This document shows positions 12,603 through 23,649 of a DNA stretch of 64,000 nt, piece by piece; the first letter of the stretch is position 1; the number at the start of each line of letters is the position of its first letter. The position numbers were made by a program, and so were the translations under genes. Origin of the DNA: Rhipidocladum racemiflorum (lineage: Eukaryota > Streptophyta > Magnoliopsida > Poales > Poaceae). A model generated the notes under the pieces. That model saw only the letters and a list, made by a program, of their open reading frames with translations, made no database searches and was not told the DNA's origin. Location of the stretch: contig CM070572.1 of assembly GCA_036346355.1 (NCBI GenBank), forward strand, positions 44,119,944 through 44,183,943, in the 5' to 3' direction.

Positions 12603-13141
12603 ATGTCTCAAACGTCGAGCTCAGCGAATCGGAGAGCCATTGCACTTGCCAATGTTAGGCGGGTCGATTGCCCTAATTGCCATGTGGAAGCTAATGTGTT
12701 GTACTCCACCACTTCGTAAAATTACAGCCGGGTGTTTTATAAATGCCCTAATTACTCTATAAGTGGGAATGTAGTTCGATTTCTCTAGCTTATGATGATT
12801 GTTCTCTTCTTCGAGTAGTCTCTTATGAGTTCACAGCTCTTTACATGGTCTGAAAATATGTTGACATCGTTATGCAGTCTGCAGGATGTCAATATTTTCA
12901 GTGGGCAGACACCCTGAATACATCGATGGAGCGTCGTAGTACCGCAGCACCAGCGGGGATGCTTCCCGGCCTAGAGCAGCGGATGGACCCAACACTCGAG
13001 CAAATGATGAACCCAACGCTACAGCAAAGGCTTAACATGCTAACATTAAAGGTGGAGCGCATTTTAGATCATATCAAGTGGCTAGAGAAGATGTTGTATG
13101 TAGCTATCCTTGTGATAATTTTGTCTGCAATTGCGAACTAG
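12603..13141 (+). pseudogene. zf-GRF zinc-finger protein with coiled coil and C-terminal membrane anchor
   Basis: Exon 1 (12603-12770) encodes VDCPNCHVEANVLYS and, past an in-frame TAA at 12717-12719, RVFYKCPNYS. Intron 12771-12877 has GT and TATGCAG borders. Exon 2 (12878-13141) continues in frame with GCQYFQWAD, which completes the C-x2-C ... C ... C pattern of a GRF zinc finger, a nucleic-acid-binding fold. A methionine- and glutamine-rich helical stretch then leads into a coiled coil (LTLKVERILDHIKWLEKM) and a hydrophobic C-terminus (LYVAILVIILSAIAN), typical of small plant GRF proteins with a tail anchor. Total 143 codons with one stop, otherwise intact. Same strand as the MURA and PMD genes, probably part of the same element. 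Confidence 0.75.
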
Positions 13142-13482
13142 ATCATGCTTTATGCGTCACTTATGTTAACTTCATTAATCTATGTCAGGCAATGCAATCG
13201 TTCCATTTGTGTTATCTATTCTCTCTCATGTTTTTGCATCAATATTATAGTATATTCTATATATATCATATTTTGTATGCGTCACATATGTTTACTATTG
13301 TTTTTTTGAAGAATGGATCAGATTTGCTCTATGATATACGGACTACCGTTCTGTACACAAATATTTCGTTTACAACTTTCTTTACAAGTAAATTGTAGTA
13401 CCGCAATAACCCCAAGTATCGTAGCCGATAACCACCTTTTTGCAAAACGAGGGTGGGAGCCGATAACCACCTTTTTGCAAAA
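13142..13482 (+). other. AT-rich 3' flank of the first zf-GRF gene
   Basis: No gene is seen. Just before the satellite array a 25-bp segment beginning AGCCGATAACCACC occurs twice in tandem (13423-13447 and about 13458-13482), and the second copy abuts the first satellite unit. Confidence 0.5.
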
Positions 13483-14885
13483 ATGGACTCAAACGTGATA
13501 TTTCACGGCCTGCCGAATATGCTTAAGTTGTCATATTTGTTTCGCGACTATTATAATTAGCACTTTTCAACTATCCGAAAATTCATACAACGGAAGGTGT
13601 AATTACAATTTTTTTCCAAAATATGGTAGTCCGTATAGTGAAGAGCAATTCAGCTGCATTCTTCCAAAAAAATGGACTCAAACGTGACATTTTACGGCCT
13701 GCCGAATATGCTCAAGTTGTCATATTTGTATGCGACTATTATAATTAGCCATTTTCAACTTGCCAGAAATACATACAACGGAAGATGTAATTACAATATT
13801 TTTCCATAATATGGTAGTCCGTATAGTGAAGAGCAAATCAGCTGCATTCTTTCGAAAAAATGGACTCAAACGTGATATTTCACGACCGGCCGAATATGAT
13901 TAAGTTGTCATATTTGTTCGCGATCATTATAATTAGCCCTTTTCAACTATCCGAAAATACATACAACGGAAGGCGTAATTACAATATTTTTCCATAATAT
14001 GGTAGTCCGTATACTGAAGAGCAAATCAGCTGCAATCTTCCGAATAAATGGACTCAAACGTGATATTTCACGGCCGGCCGAATATGCTTAAGTTGTCATA
14101 TTTGTTCGCGACTATTATATTTAGCCATTTTCAACTATACGAAAGTACATACAACGGAAGGTGTAATTATAATATTTTTACATAATATCGTACTCAGTAT
14201 ATTGAAGAGCAAATCAGCTGCATTCTTCCGAAAAAATGGACTCACACGTGATATTTTACGGCCGCCCGAATATGCTTAAGTTGTCATATTTGTTCGCGAC
14301 CATTATAATTAGCCCTTTTCAACTATACGAAAGTACATAGAACGGAAGGTGTAATTACAATATTTTTCCATAATATCGTAGTCAGTATACAGAAGAGCAA
14401 ATCAGCTGCATTCTTCCGAAAAAATGGACTCACACGTGATATTTTACGGCCGGCCGAATATGCTTAAGTTGTCATATTTGTTCGCGACCATTATAATTAG
14501 CCCTTTTCAACTATACGAAAATACATACAACGGAAGGTGTAATTACAATATTTTTCCATAATATCGTAGTCGATATCAAGAGCAAATCAGCAGCATTCTT
14601 CCGAAAAAATGGACTCACACGTGATATTTTACGGCCGGCCGAATATGCTTAAGTTGTCATATTTGTTCGCGACCATTATAATTAGCCCTTTTCAACTATA
14701 CGAAAATACATACAACGGAAGGTGTAATTACAATATTTTTCCATAATATCGTAGTCAGTATACTGAAGAGCAAATCAGCTGCATTCTTCCGAAAAAATGG
14801 ACTCAAACGTGATATTTAACGGCCGACCGAATATGCTTAAGTTGTCATATTTGTTCGCGACTATTATAATTAGCCCTTAAGTTGT
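13483..14885 (+). repeat. 188-bp tandem satellite array
   Basis: Seven complete units and a final half unit, counted from the landmark ATGGACTCA at 13483, 13672, 13860, 14048, 14236, 14424, 14609 and 14797. Spacings are 189, 188, 188, 188, 188, 185 and 188 bp. Each unit carries CCGAATATGCTTAAGTTGTC, TTCGCGAC and CAACGGAAGG. Later units share CTCACACG while outer ones share CTCAAACG, which suggests local amplification in blocks. The array lies between the two zf-GRF genes. Confidence 0.95.
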
Positions 14886-15297
14886 CATCATCTAAACTTT
14901 CGTTGCATTGGCCCTACTATGGTTGGGTTTTATTGCCAAGGTTACTGTCTGCCTGAGACGTCCTGTCAAAGAATTGCTGGCAAAGCCTGCAGGACATATC
15001 ATGTCATCAAATGCATGCGTGGCAGAGAATGCCTTAGTCGTCCTGTCAAAGCATAGCTGCCAAAGCCTGACTGGCACCTCCCTACCAGCTACAAAGCTGC
15101 ATACATTTGTCGCTTCCAAGCACAGGCAGAGCTGCAAAGGAATCCGATGCTCGCGGATTCGTTCTTGCTTCAAGTCTGTTGCTTTATCAATTCAGGCTAT
15201 TTAACCCCCTTCCTGGCTTCCCAACATTGCATCAACCGAACGACTGCTCCAATACAACAAAGAGAACCATCCCCCGCAATCCAAACGAGCAGCACCA
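14886..15297 (+). promoter_or_regulatory. Upstream region of the second zf-GRF gene
   Basis: Non-coding, about 410 bp between the satellite and the ATG at 15298. The motif CGTCCTGTCAAAG occurs twice (about 14958 and 15039), each followed by a GCTGGCA- or GCTGCCA-like word. A weak TATA candidate, CTATTTAACC, lies near 15197, about 100 bp upstream of the ATG. Confidence 0.45.
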
Positions 15298-15728
15298 ATG
15301 GAGTTTCCCTCGCCCCCAAGGCACAGCGTTGTCCAAACCATCCCCGACAGCACTGAGGTCCCCATGTGCCTATGCGGGGATCCTTGCCGCTTCCGGCAGT
15401 CCATAGACAACTCATACACATACGGTATGAGGTACTGGAGTTGCCGCAACCACGACTCTGAGCCAACGCTGGGGATGCGGCTGCGGTGGAGAAGCCCGGT
15501 ATGTTAGTACTCGCATTTAGTGTTGCATCGAACCTGCATGTGTCTAACACCATGTGATGTGACCAATTGCAGCCTCCACTGTGCGAGTTCATCCGATTCT
15601 ACGACGCGGAACAAACTCTCGAGATGGAAAGGATGCGGAATTGGGAGTACTCGCATCGGAGGGCTATGGTGGAGCAGCAGTGGTGTGAGCAGGATCGTGA
15701 GGAGAAGCGCAAGGCCGTCTGGAAATGA
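15298..15728 (+). CDS. Second zf-GRF-like small protein
   Basis: Exon 1 15298-15498 (67 codons) and exon 2 15573-15725 (51 codons) join in frame across an intron with GGTATG and TTGCAG borders, giving an uninterrupted 118-residue protein. Residues about 22-53 contain MCLCGDPCRFRQ ... RYWSCRNHD, a Cys pattern typical of grass GRF-type proteins; exon 2 starts PPLCEFIRFYD and continues as a charged, probably coiled-coil helix rich in E and R. The TGA at 15726 is probably a late frameshift: the next frame stays open to a TAA at 15842-15844 with a strongly basic tail. Likely binds nucleic acid; no function in transposition is proven. Plus strand, downstream of the satellite. Confidence 0.55.
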
Positions 15729-16079
15729 TGCTTACACGAAGGGAGGCCGAACGGCAGCCGCCATGCCGCGGAGAGGAGGCTGAGTGCGAGAGAAAGCGTG
15801 AGAGGGCAGCTAGGGCCAGGCGGCGGAGGCGAAGGATTGCATAAGGGAAAATATCCTCATTGCTCGATAAAGTGTACGACAAGGGCCCTTCTTGTTGTTC
15901 CCTTTCCCTAAGGCATGTTAGGTTTAGTCCGGTATACTTGGTAGAGTGCCGTACATGCCATTGTTGTTTACCATTCGTAAGCCGTACGTAATTTAGTGCA
16001 TTCTTATTTCTGCCCATCTGTCGGAACAGTGTACCGTACATATATTTCACATCTTTGACCAAAACTACACGAAGTCTCA

Positions 16080-17230
16080 AAAAAATTATTACACAATTAT
16101 CGGTACAGTGTACAAAAATAATAATTATAACTACAATTCGAAAGCATATTCTTAATTCATATGCTTTTGCGAAAAATTATAAAGTTTTTTTATTAAATTT
16201 TGAGTTCTATAGCGAAAGTTATTTGCATTTCAATCGGATCCAGTCGAATAACCAGAGAAAACTAAAAAAATTCGGCGAAATAATGAGACAAAAATATAAA
16301 AAAAACTGTGGCGGCCGCCGTCTGTCGTGGCGGGAACCGTTGGTATTTTTGCTATTTTTATTTCTTGTTGTATATTTCTACAATTTTTTATTTACATGTT
16401 GTATATTTCACCTTTTTTCCCACCTCCTAACAGAGCCAACCGCTCGAATATGGACGCGAATGACAGACGATAAGGTCATATACAGTGGTAAAGTCTAACA
16501 TTCCACTAAATTTTAAGTGATACGGAAGAAACCAAAGAAGGAAAAAGGAGAATGAGACGGTATTATAGATAATCTATTGTATGAGTTATTTTTATATAAT
16601 ATAATGATATACTATAAATAACTGCCATCTATACTATTGTAAGATGTAGTGTGTCATCCGTCAATTAGCTGATGAATCTAACCGCTCATATGAGACGGTA
16701 TTATAGATAATCTATTCAGCCGGGTGTTGTATAGCATTAAAATACAACAAAGATACTACCATTCCACAAAGGTAAAATAGACTCAAACAAGAATACAAAA
16801 TTAAAAAGTTATTACAAAATTATCGGTACAGTGTACAAAAATAATATTTAAAACTACAATTCGAAAGCATATTCTTAATCCATATGATTTGGTGAAAATT
16901 TATAAAGTTTTCTTATTAAATTTGGAGTTGTATAGCGAAAGTTATTTGCATTTCAATGAGATCCGGTCGAATAATCAGAGAAAACTAAAAAAATTCAACG
17001 AAATAATCAAACAAAAATAAAAAAACCAAACGGGGACACGTGGCAGCGTGAGACGGAGCCACCTGGCTGCCACCGTGTGGGGTGGCGGCAGCCAGGGCTG
17101 CCGCCAGGGGGTGTGGCGGCCGCCACATGGCGCGGCGGGAGCGGTGCATACTTTTGTTATTTATTTTTTTGTTGTATATTTTGACTATTTTGATTTATAT
17201 GTTGTATATTTGAGCTTTATTTTCCTCAAG
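16080..17230 (+). repeat. Pair of long direct repeats (about 370 bp each)
   Basis: Copy one starts near 16080 and runs to about 16430; copy two runs from about 16800 to 17225. Both read AATTATCGGTACAGTGTAC, then ACTACAATTCGAAAGC, GCGAAAGTTATTTGC and GAAAACTAAAAAAATTC, then a GC-rich block with GGCGGCCGCC and finally a TTGTTGTATATTT block. Identity by eye is high but with indels. No gene is visible between them. They may be the subterminal part of the Mutator-like element or a separate non-autonomous element. Confidence 0.8.
16552..16716. repeat. 27-bp exact direct repeat flanking 111 bp
   Basis: The segment from 16552 to 16578 (ATGAGACGGTATTATAG and the following bases) recurs exactly at 16690-16716. 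The 111 bp between are AT-rich with no clear inverted termini. Confidence 0.8.
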
Positions 17231-17259
17231 ACCTCCACTTCCTTCAAAATACTACGCCA

Positions 17260-18350
17260 TGTTGTAGGACCGAATATAGCAATCAGAGGGGGGGGTGAAT
17301 GATTGTGCGGAAGCTAAAACCAAATTCTTGATCTATTAAAAGTTTACCCCAAAATAGAACCAAATAATTGCCTCGTTTTCGAAAAAAATAGAATGATAGA
17401 GGTTTGGTAAAACGCGAATTCCCGGAGATCCAACCGTCCGATCGATTATTCCAGAAGATGGCGAGAATAAATCTAACTAGAATTGTAGCTCGCCGAAAGA
17501 TTTGATGAACTTGATCTTTATTTCTCCTTTCTTTTGTCTAAAATACTCCAAACAAAAGAGTACAACCCTAAAGCTTGCTCAAAGCTTGATTGCCTTCAAC
17601 AGGAGGCAACCCCTCTATTTAAAGAAGGCAAACACACCTAATCCTAGAAGGAGTCCTAATCCTAGAAGGATTCCTAATCCTAAAAGGATTCCCACTCCTA
17701 ATCCTAGAAAGAGCATGTATTCAACACAACTCCACTTGGCCCAACCTGGCCGAGTACAACTCTTGCACGCGTGTGGCAACCCTACCATACTCACGTGATT
17801 AACACTTTGCACGCGAATGACCTCATGCCATTCTCACGTGACTAACCATTCTTCATGTGCACCATTCTCTTAGCCCGAGCGTCCCGCATGACATCCTTGA
17901 CCACCAAGACCTCGGTTCCCCTGAACCTAGTCCCGAACCTCGGTTCCTCCATGAACCTAGTTCGGTCCGTCATCGACCACATTCGCCCCTCGAGCAATAC
18001 ACGCACATGAACAAACCACAAAGCGATTCGAGCACAAGTCCGCGACTTGACTCACATTAAACCATGCAACCACTCACAGGAGTGCATTGCATTAAATATT
18101 CTAAGAACACGATTTCAAAACACGAACAAAAACCTTTGCAAAAATCAAAAAGCTTTTCAAATAATCAAACTGATTTCAGATCTTTTCAAATATAGAAACC
18201 AAAAAATAAATCTTGTCGAAATATCAAACTGGTTTCAAATCTTTTTCAAATACTCATCATCAAAATCAACTGGATCAAAAATAACGATCCTTCACATGTA
18301 TAAGACATGCTAACACTTTTGCTGAGCATTGAGAACCAGACTATTTGCGA
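17260..18350 (-). mobile_element. SIRE/Maximus-like LTR remnant
   Basis: The left end TGTTGTAGGACCGAATATAG followed by a G-run and GTGAATGATTG resembles the LTR start of the gag-only element at 46881, in the same orientation. The segment contains reversed promoter-like sequence (a TTTAAATAG word on the minus strand near 17620) and an 18-bp tandem repeat. The right boundary and target duplication could not be found, so it may be truncated. Confidence 0.5.
17638..17715. repeat. 18-bp tandem repeat
   Basis: Four imperfect copies of AATCCTAGAAGGATTCCT, the third extended by six bases. It lies inside the SIRE-like LTR remnant. Confidence 0.85.
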
Positions 18351-18362
18351 AATATTTTGCCT

Positions 18363-18569
18363 TTAAAACTTCGGCACACAGAGAATCAGGATTCCGAACA
18401 CAGCCTCAACGCCTGTCGTCTGTTGATCGCGGAATCTTGAGCCGCCTTCACCCTTCGATTTACTGATCTTCTCCCAAACAAGCCAGTGAATTTTGTTTTC
18501 CTTATCCATTTGGCTCCACCAATATGTACACACCATCGTACTCATCCCTTTACAAAGACCGTGCGTCAA
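18363..18569 (-). pseudogene. LINE-type reverse transcriptase C-terminal scrap
   Basis: The minus-strand translation contains CTYWWSQMDKENKIHWLVW and then EKISKSKGEGGSRFRD, a block typical of the region after the RT domain in plant non-LTR retrotransposons. Only about 70 codons remain, without catalytic motifs. It ends about 28 bp before a Tourist-like MITE. Confidence 0.7.
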
Positions 18570-18596
18570 ATCTAAGCAGGATATATATTAGTATAA

Positions 18597-18827
18597 GGCT
18601 CAGTTTGGTAGAGCTTTAGTTTCATAAAATTCGTGGATACGGTGAAACTAGATATTCCTAGCTCTATTAGATCCGTGGAGTTGAAGTTATGGATAAATTA
18701 AAAGTGTTTAGGTGGATCATCTTGTTTATATTTTACAATAAAAATATAAACTTAATTCACTTTATTTCAGCCTAAAAATTTCACATCTGATATAAAACTG
18801 AGATTTGGAGGTCTCTCAATCAGAGCC
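18597..18827. mobile_element. Tourist-like MITE (PIF/Harbinger)
   Basis: 231 bp, flanked by TAA on both sides (18594-18596 and 18828-18830). The left end reads GGCTCAGTTTGGTAGAGC and the right end reads ...CAATCAGAGCC, giving an imperfect inverted repeat of the grass GGCTC-GTTTGG type. No coding capacity. Confidence 0.7.
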
Positions 18828-18949
18828 TAAGTTGGTATTTGCCCATGCCACAGCTTTGATCGTACCCTGTATGGGAAGCTGGGAACCACCTTTTGGTGAG
18901 GGGTAGAGTCAGATGTGTAGACTGTTTTTACGAAAAAAGAAAATTTTCT

Positions 18950-19190
18950 CGTGTTTCCTTTTATAATCATTGGCCTGATCGTATTCGTGCTCATCTTCGC
19001 GGTCATGGCAGTCGTCGTCGTCTCGCTCTGCTACGTCTATACTGCGCAGTTCCTGGCCAAGCTCTGGCGTCGTCGCAGGTGCGTGCAGGACGCGGCCCGG
19101 GGCGGCGCGCTGCCCGTGACGCACCACATCCTCGAGCAGGCCACGATGACCGGTCCATGTCCGCCCCACCGCCCTAGTGCCTCGCCACTT
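18950..19190 (+). pseudogene. Truncated 3' part of a PGG-domain membrane protein gene
   Basis: The frame from 18951 reads a transmembrane segment (GLIVFVLIFAVMAVVVVSL), then FLAKLW and GGALPVTHHILEQA. This matches the end of the gene at 25775-26808 both as protein and as DNA, including the 3' flank. Everything upstream of the last membrane helix is missing. It is a 5'-truncated duplicate. Confidence 0.75.
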
Positions 19191-19415
19191 TTTCTAGATG
19201 TGCTTTTAGTCCTTGCTCATCCACTGTGGTTGTGTAGTTTCCTTGTATCTCCGTTGGAAAAAAATTTATGATCGGTAATGTCGGTGTGACTGAGCCATTC
19301 ACATGGCCGTGAATCCTTCCTACATTTCTCGTTGACGAAGACTTGCCAAACGGAAAGGCGTCAACACGTACGCTTCTTCTAAACAGGAGCGTTCTTTTTT
19401 CATGGCAGTCGGTAG

Positions 19416-19944
19416 TAGGTGTGGCAACGGGGCATTCCTCGCTGGGGAGTGTCTCCAGTTTCTTTTCCGGTGACCTAAAATTTTTCCCATCTGAGTCCCC
19501 ATTCTTCACTTTGGAGGAGAAAATCTTCCTATCTCCATCCCCGTTCGGTATCGAAATCTGTCAGGGATCCATCCCTATAAAAATTTTACACAAGAGAAGA
19601 GCTCTTATAGCCATTTTAACTTTAAAATCATATCAACAAGCAAGGGGAAAAAAAAGAATGCATGCATTCATTAAAGATTATGTTGTCCCGTTTATGAAAA
19701 TATGAATATGATGGGCTAGAGAATATGTTTGCAATCTAACAACTAAATTGGACTAAACTAAATTCGGATCTCCAACTGGATCCCCACGGGAAAAAAATTC
19801 CTTGTTCCCGTCCCTGCCATCCCCGACGAAGGAATAATTTTCCCCATTTCCATCCCCGCGGAGGACGATTTCTTCCCATACCCATCGCCTAATAGAGGAA
19901 TTCCCCGCCGAGGATGGAGAAATGGGTCCCCATTGCCACCCCTA
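19416..19944. mobile_element. Non-autonomous hAT element
   Basis: 529 bp with ends TAGGTGTGGCAACGGGG and CCCCATTGCCACCCCTA, an inverted repeat with few mismatches, flanked by a perfect 8-bp duplication GTCGGTAG (19408-19415 and 19945-19952). An 8-bp duplication with TAGGG-type ends identifies hAT. The internal sequence has TCCCC-rich subterminal words and no transposase. Confidence 0.92.
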
Positions 19945-20976
19945 GTCGGTAGCACATATTTTCAAGGAATAGGCTTTATAATGTAGTGGCCGAGTGGGTT
20001 CTCCGTAATCCAAGCTATGCGTTCAAATGATACAATGAGCTCCTGTGTATTTTTACACTAGTCCAGGGACGATAAACTTCTACTATGGCGGCATAAGTTA
20101 TTTGTACGCTCCGTACAAGTGGTTTCACATCCCACTATCCCATCTTTCTCCTTAGCAAAGGATACATCGTTCTATCAGCAAACATTATTCCCAACACCTC
20201 GGCGTGGGCGCCCCTCCAAGCAATCCATATTGGAACAGCCAGCACTACTTCAGCCTTCCAATGTGCAAAGCTAATTTTAAGTAACTTAATAAGCTAAAAT
20301 CGTCCCATACTAGCTTTGTGGTTGTAAGGTAATTCTTGGATTTAACAAACACTTAGTTCAATCCTTGATTGGCCCGAGCAATAAATCTCCCTATATCTAT
20401 GTGCTAGTTAATACTTGCACAACCGACTATTGCCAATAATCGTCCATATCAAAATCATAATTTTATTTTCATTTTTATTAAAAATACCATTGATCACATA
20501 ATCTAGCATATCTGACATTTATTTCTAATATTTAAAATTTAATGAGAACAGTACAACCATCTGTTTGCATTCCCAGTTATAAAGCATACTAAGCAGACAC
20601 ATATAATAATCGTGTATACCCATTTCATATTTTCATGTGGCAATCCATGATCTAAGTTTATTAAGGTTTACATGTCAACAATAATTAAGAAAATCCATCA
20701 ATGAAAATTAAATCTACCGTATCCCACAAAATAGCAATGCTTAATAAACATATGTATGCATCAAAATATTTAATAAAACATTTTAGAAATACTGGGATCA
20801 ATATGATCAAAGGGGTGCTTACCTTGCTATTTATTGTTATTCGACGGAGTTTAAGTCGTAGCTTGGTGTTGATAACTATCAGTTCTTAGATCTATCGTGT
20901 TCAGCTGAGATTAGCAGAGGTGAAAGCCCACCTTACCACTTAGACCTTTTTTTAGAAAACCCCTTATTTCCCCTTA

Positions 20977-21154
20977 GGCCTTGTTTGGATGCTAGGGAAA
21001 AGAAATCTACGAAAAATTTTCCCTAACAGGGATTTTGATGGCATATTGAATCCCCTTCAATCCTTGTACCAAATTCCCCCAAGGGAAATTTATTCCCTGT
21101 CACCATTTGGTAGCCACATGGGTAAAATCCATGACATTCAAGAACTCTTTGTTG

Positions 21155-21190
<36 letters not shown>

Positions 21191-23649
21191 TCTCTATTGA
21201 AGCATCTCTGTAGATGTGCTATAAAACATCTCTGTCGCTGATTGCTATAAAACTAAAACATCTCTATTGCTATAACATTGGATTTACCAATTGGCTATTC
21301 AAAAAATTTACTAAAACATTCCGGCATTCAAAAAAATTATAAAATTCACAAAACAGCACCACAATAGAACAAATAACACATAGTACATCACATTCTAATA
21401 ATTGAGCATTTGATATCAAAGTAAAACGAGGATAGTATATCACGTCCCAACAATTAAACATTTATTGTCGATGTAAAACATAGATCTCATGGCTTCAACG
21501 AGTTTACTAGAAACAACATCCGAATAAAAATGTGATTTACAGTTCAAAAGGTAGCTGATGGTGCGCAACAATGCACGGGACAACTTAGCATCTTTTTGCA
21601 ACCTTGCTCCATTCATAGACAAAGCACTTTTTCTTTCAGAAGGAGAAAGGAGTTCCGCATACCTCTTCAATTGGGAGTGACAATTCAACTCATCAGGGCA
21701 AAGATACCAAACATAAACCTCTCTACAACAGAAAATGTAGTTGTCAATAAAGAAACATACACCTCAAAATTAACTATCTATAACAAAATGGGCAAATTAA
21801 ATACATGTACATATTAGCATTTGACATTATCAGCAGCTAGCGCATGGACCATACATGAATGCGCGCGTGCCTGCCTACGTTCATAATTATTTTAGCCCGT
21901 AATTCTGTGTACTAATTAACAACACAACTGCTACTGTGGTTACATAGAACCACCAGGTCTTCTTTTGTGTCGTAAAACCCCTGGCTTCTTCTCCTTCAAA
22001 AAGACCTGACCTCCATGGATGTTCTCCTCCCTCTTTTATAGAAAGGGAATGGGATAGACTGTCTCTCGACGCATGTGCCGGTTGGTCCTTTTTCCGACCG
22101 GCGCTGACAGGATGTCACGAATCTATTTCTAGTTGCTCGCCACCTGTCCTTCTTTAACGGCCAGATGTCCATAACGTGGAGTTTTCATTCGTTCTTCTCC
22201 TCCATATCCATTTGTTTCATACTCTCTCCATGGGCTTAAATGGAACTCCCGATACCTTTGGGTTTGGTATCGATATGATTTCGTCTGACATCTTTTTGCA
22301 GGCTTTAGCTGGGCGTCAGACCTGCTTGATCATATTGTCGGCCGCATCCATATGGGTCGCGAAGGTGTCTTCCTCCGCAATTCATACTGGGCTTTTGCTC
22401 CGCTTCGCCCACCAGAAGGAGTTAGTATTACTCTCTGATCACTTTGCTTCGGCTGGAAATGTGGGGCGTGCTTCGTCTACCGTGAGGGGTGAGTTTGTTG
22501 GGCCGAAGTGGGTTGGCAATTGGCTTACTTTACCTTCTTACCATTTTCTTCTATAACTTTTTCCTTCTCTAATTTCAGGAATTCAATTATCTTTTAACAA
22601 AAACTTTTAAATTTGCAGAAAGATATTAATAAATCAAATTCACATTTTAATATTTTATTTTTACTGTTTAGTAAATTTTGGGATGTTACAGTATCAATTG
22701 TTACTATAACATAACACCAAGGCACCAACCACTTGTTCAACAAATTAAATCACTTTTCTTTTTACAGCAAAGGGGGAAAGATTTATATTCTGGATAGACT
22801 ATAAGCTTTGGCTTGGGTTAGCCGTATGTCTTCAATCTCAATACATGATATTGTTAGCAAGATAAGATGGTAGCAGCACATAGAACAATGAATTGAACAT
22901 TTGGAGCATTGGACCACCATTTGCAACATTTGCATTAGCATTAGCATCAAATCTCAATACTAATTCATCCTAAAACACAAAATCAAACAGAGAAGATGAG
23001 TTCTCAAACCTGGTAGAAAGGAGATCTCAAACCCTAGTGTGTTCTCCCCACAACCCCAGCTCCACCTTCACCTCCAGTCACGGTCTTCCACTGAGTTCTG
23101 CAAGAAACAAGATGAGACGAGGAACCCTAGTGCACGGGAAATCTAAGCATATGCGGATAGGGGATGGGAGAGAGATGGGGGTGGTGGGACGTTACCTCTC
23201 GAGCGCTTCCCACCGGCGGCACCTCCGTTGGCTTGCACGTCGGCACGTCCGACTTGGATCTCTTGTAGGCGGCGGCAGTAGCGGCCTGGATCTTGTGAGA
23301 GGAGGTGACACAGGCGGAGGTCGGATCTCTTGCAGGCGGCAGCGGCAGCGGCCTAGATCTCGTGGAGGAGGCGACACGGGTGGAGGTGAGGTCGCAAGAG
23401 CAGGCCGACGGCGGAGGCGACGCTCGATAGGGGAGGCGACACGCGAGGGGACGAGACGTGGAACCCTAACCAGATCTTAGGAGGAGCAGAATGTTTCCGC
23501 AGGGAAATGGCGCGGAAAAGGCCGATATTTCCTCGTCTCGTCGGGTTCCAAACACCGTTTTCATCGGGCGAGGGAGATTGAGCCCAAGGGCTTCCAACCC
23601 TGGGAATGGGTCGGGATCCCGGGCGGGAACAGTGTTTCCAAACATGCCC
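20977..23649. mobile_element. PIF/Harbinger-like non-autonomous element, 2.7 kb
   Basis: Ends are GGCCTTGTTTGGATGC and GTTTCCAAACATGCCC, an imperfect inverted repeat of about 15 bp, flanked by TTA on both sides (20974-20976 and 23650-23652). This is the pattern of PIF/Harbinger. No DDE or Myb-like transposase could be read. It contains a TA microsatellite, a probable second gypsy LTR end (GGGATGTTACA at 22680-22690) and a GC-rich Arg-coding stretch at 23160-23460 that looks like promoter/5' exon DNA of unknown origin. Confidence 0.65.
21157..21185. repeat. TA microsatellite
   Basis: About 14 uninterrupted TA units inside the PIF/Harbinger-like element. Confidence 0.95.

Noticed and set aside
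16055..16498. 147-codon open frame in the AT-rich direct repeat
   Set aside because: Phe/Leu/Tyr-rich by composition only; the second repeat copy does not keep the frame.
5318..17250. Terminal inverted repeats of the Mutator-like element
   Set aside because: I compared the left side (5318-6300) with the right side (15850-17250) by eye and found direct repeats but no convincing inverted pair or 9-bp duplication.
23037..23480. 147-codon Arg/Gly-rich open frame
   Set aside because: Low-complexity GC-rich DNA with open frames on both strands; no recognisable domain.
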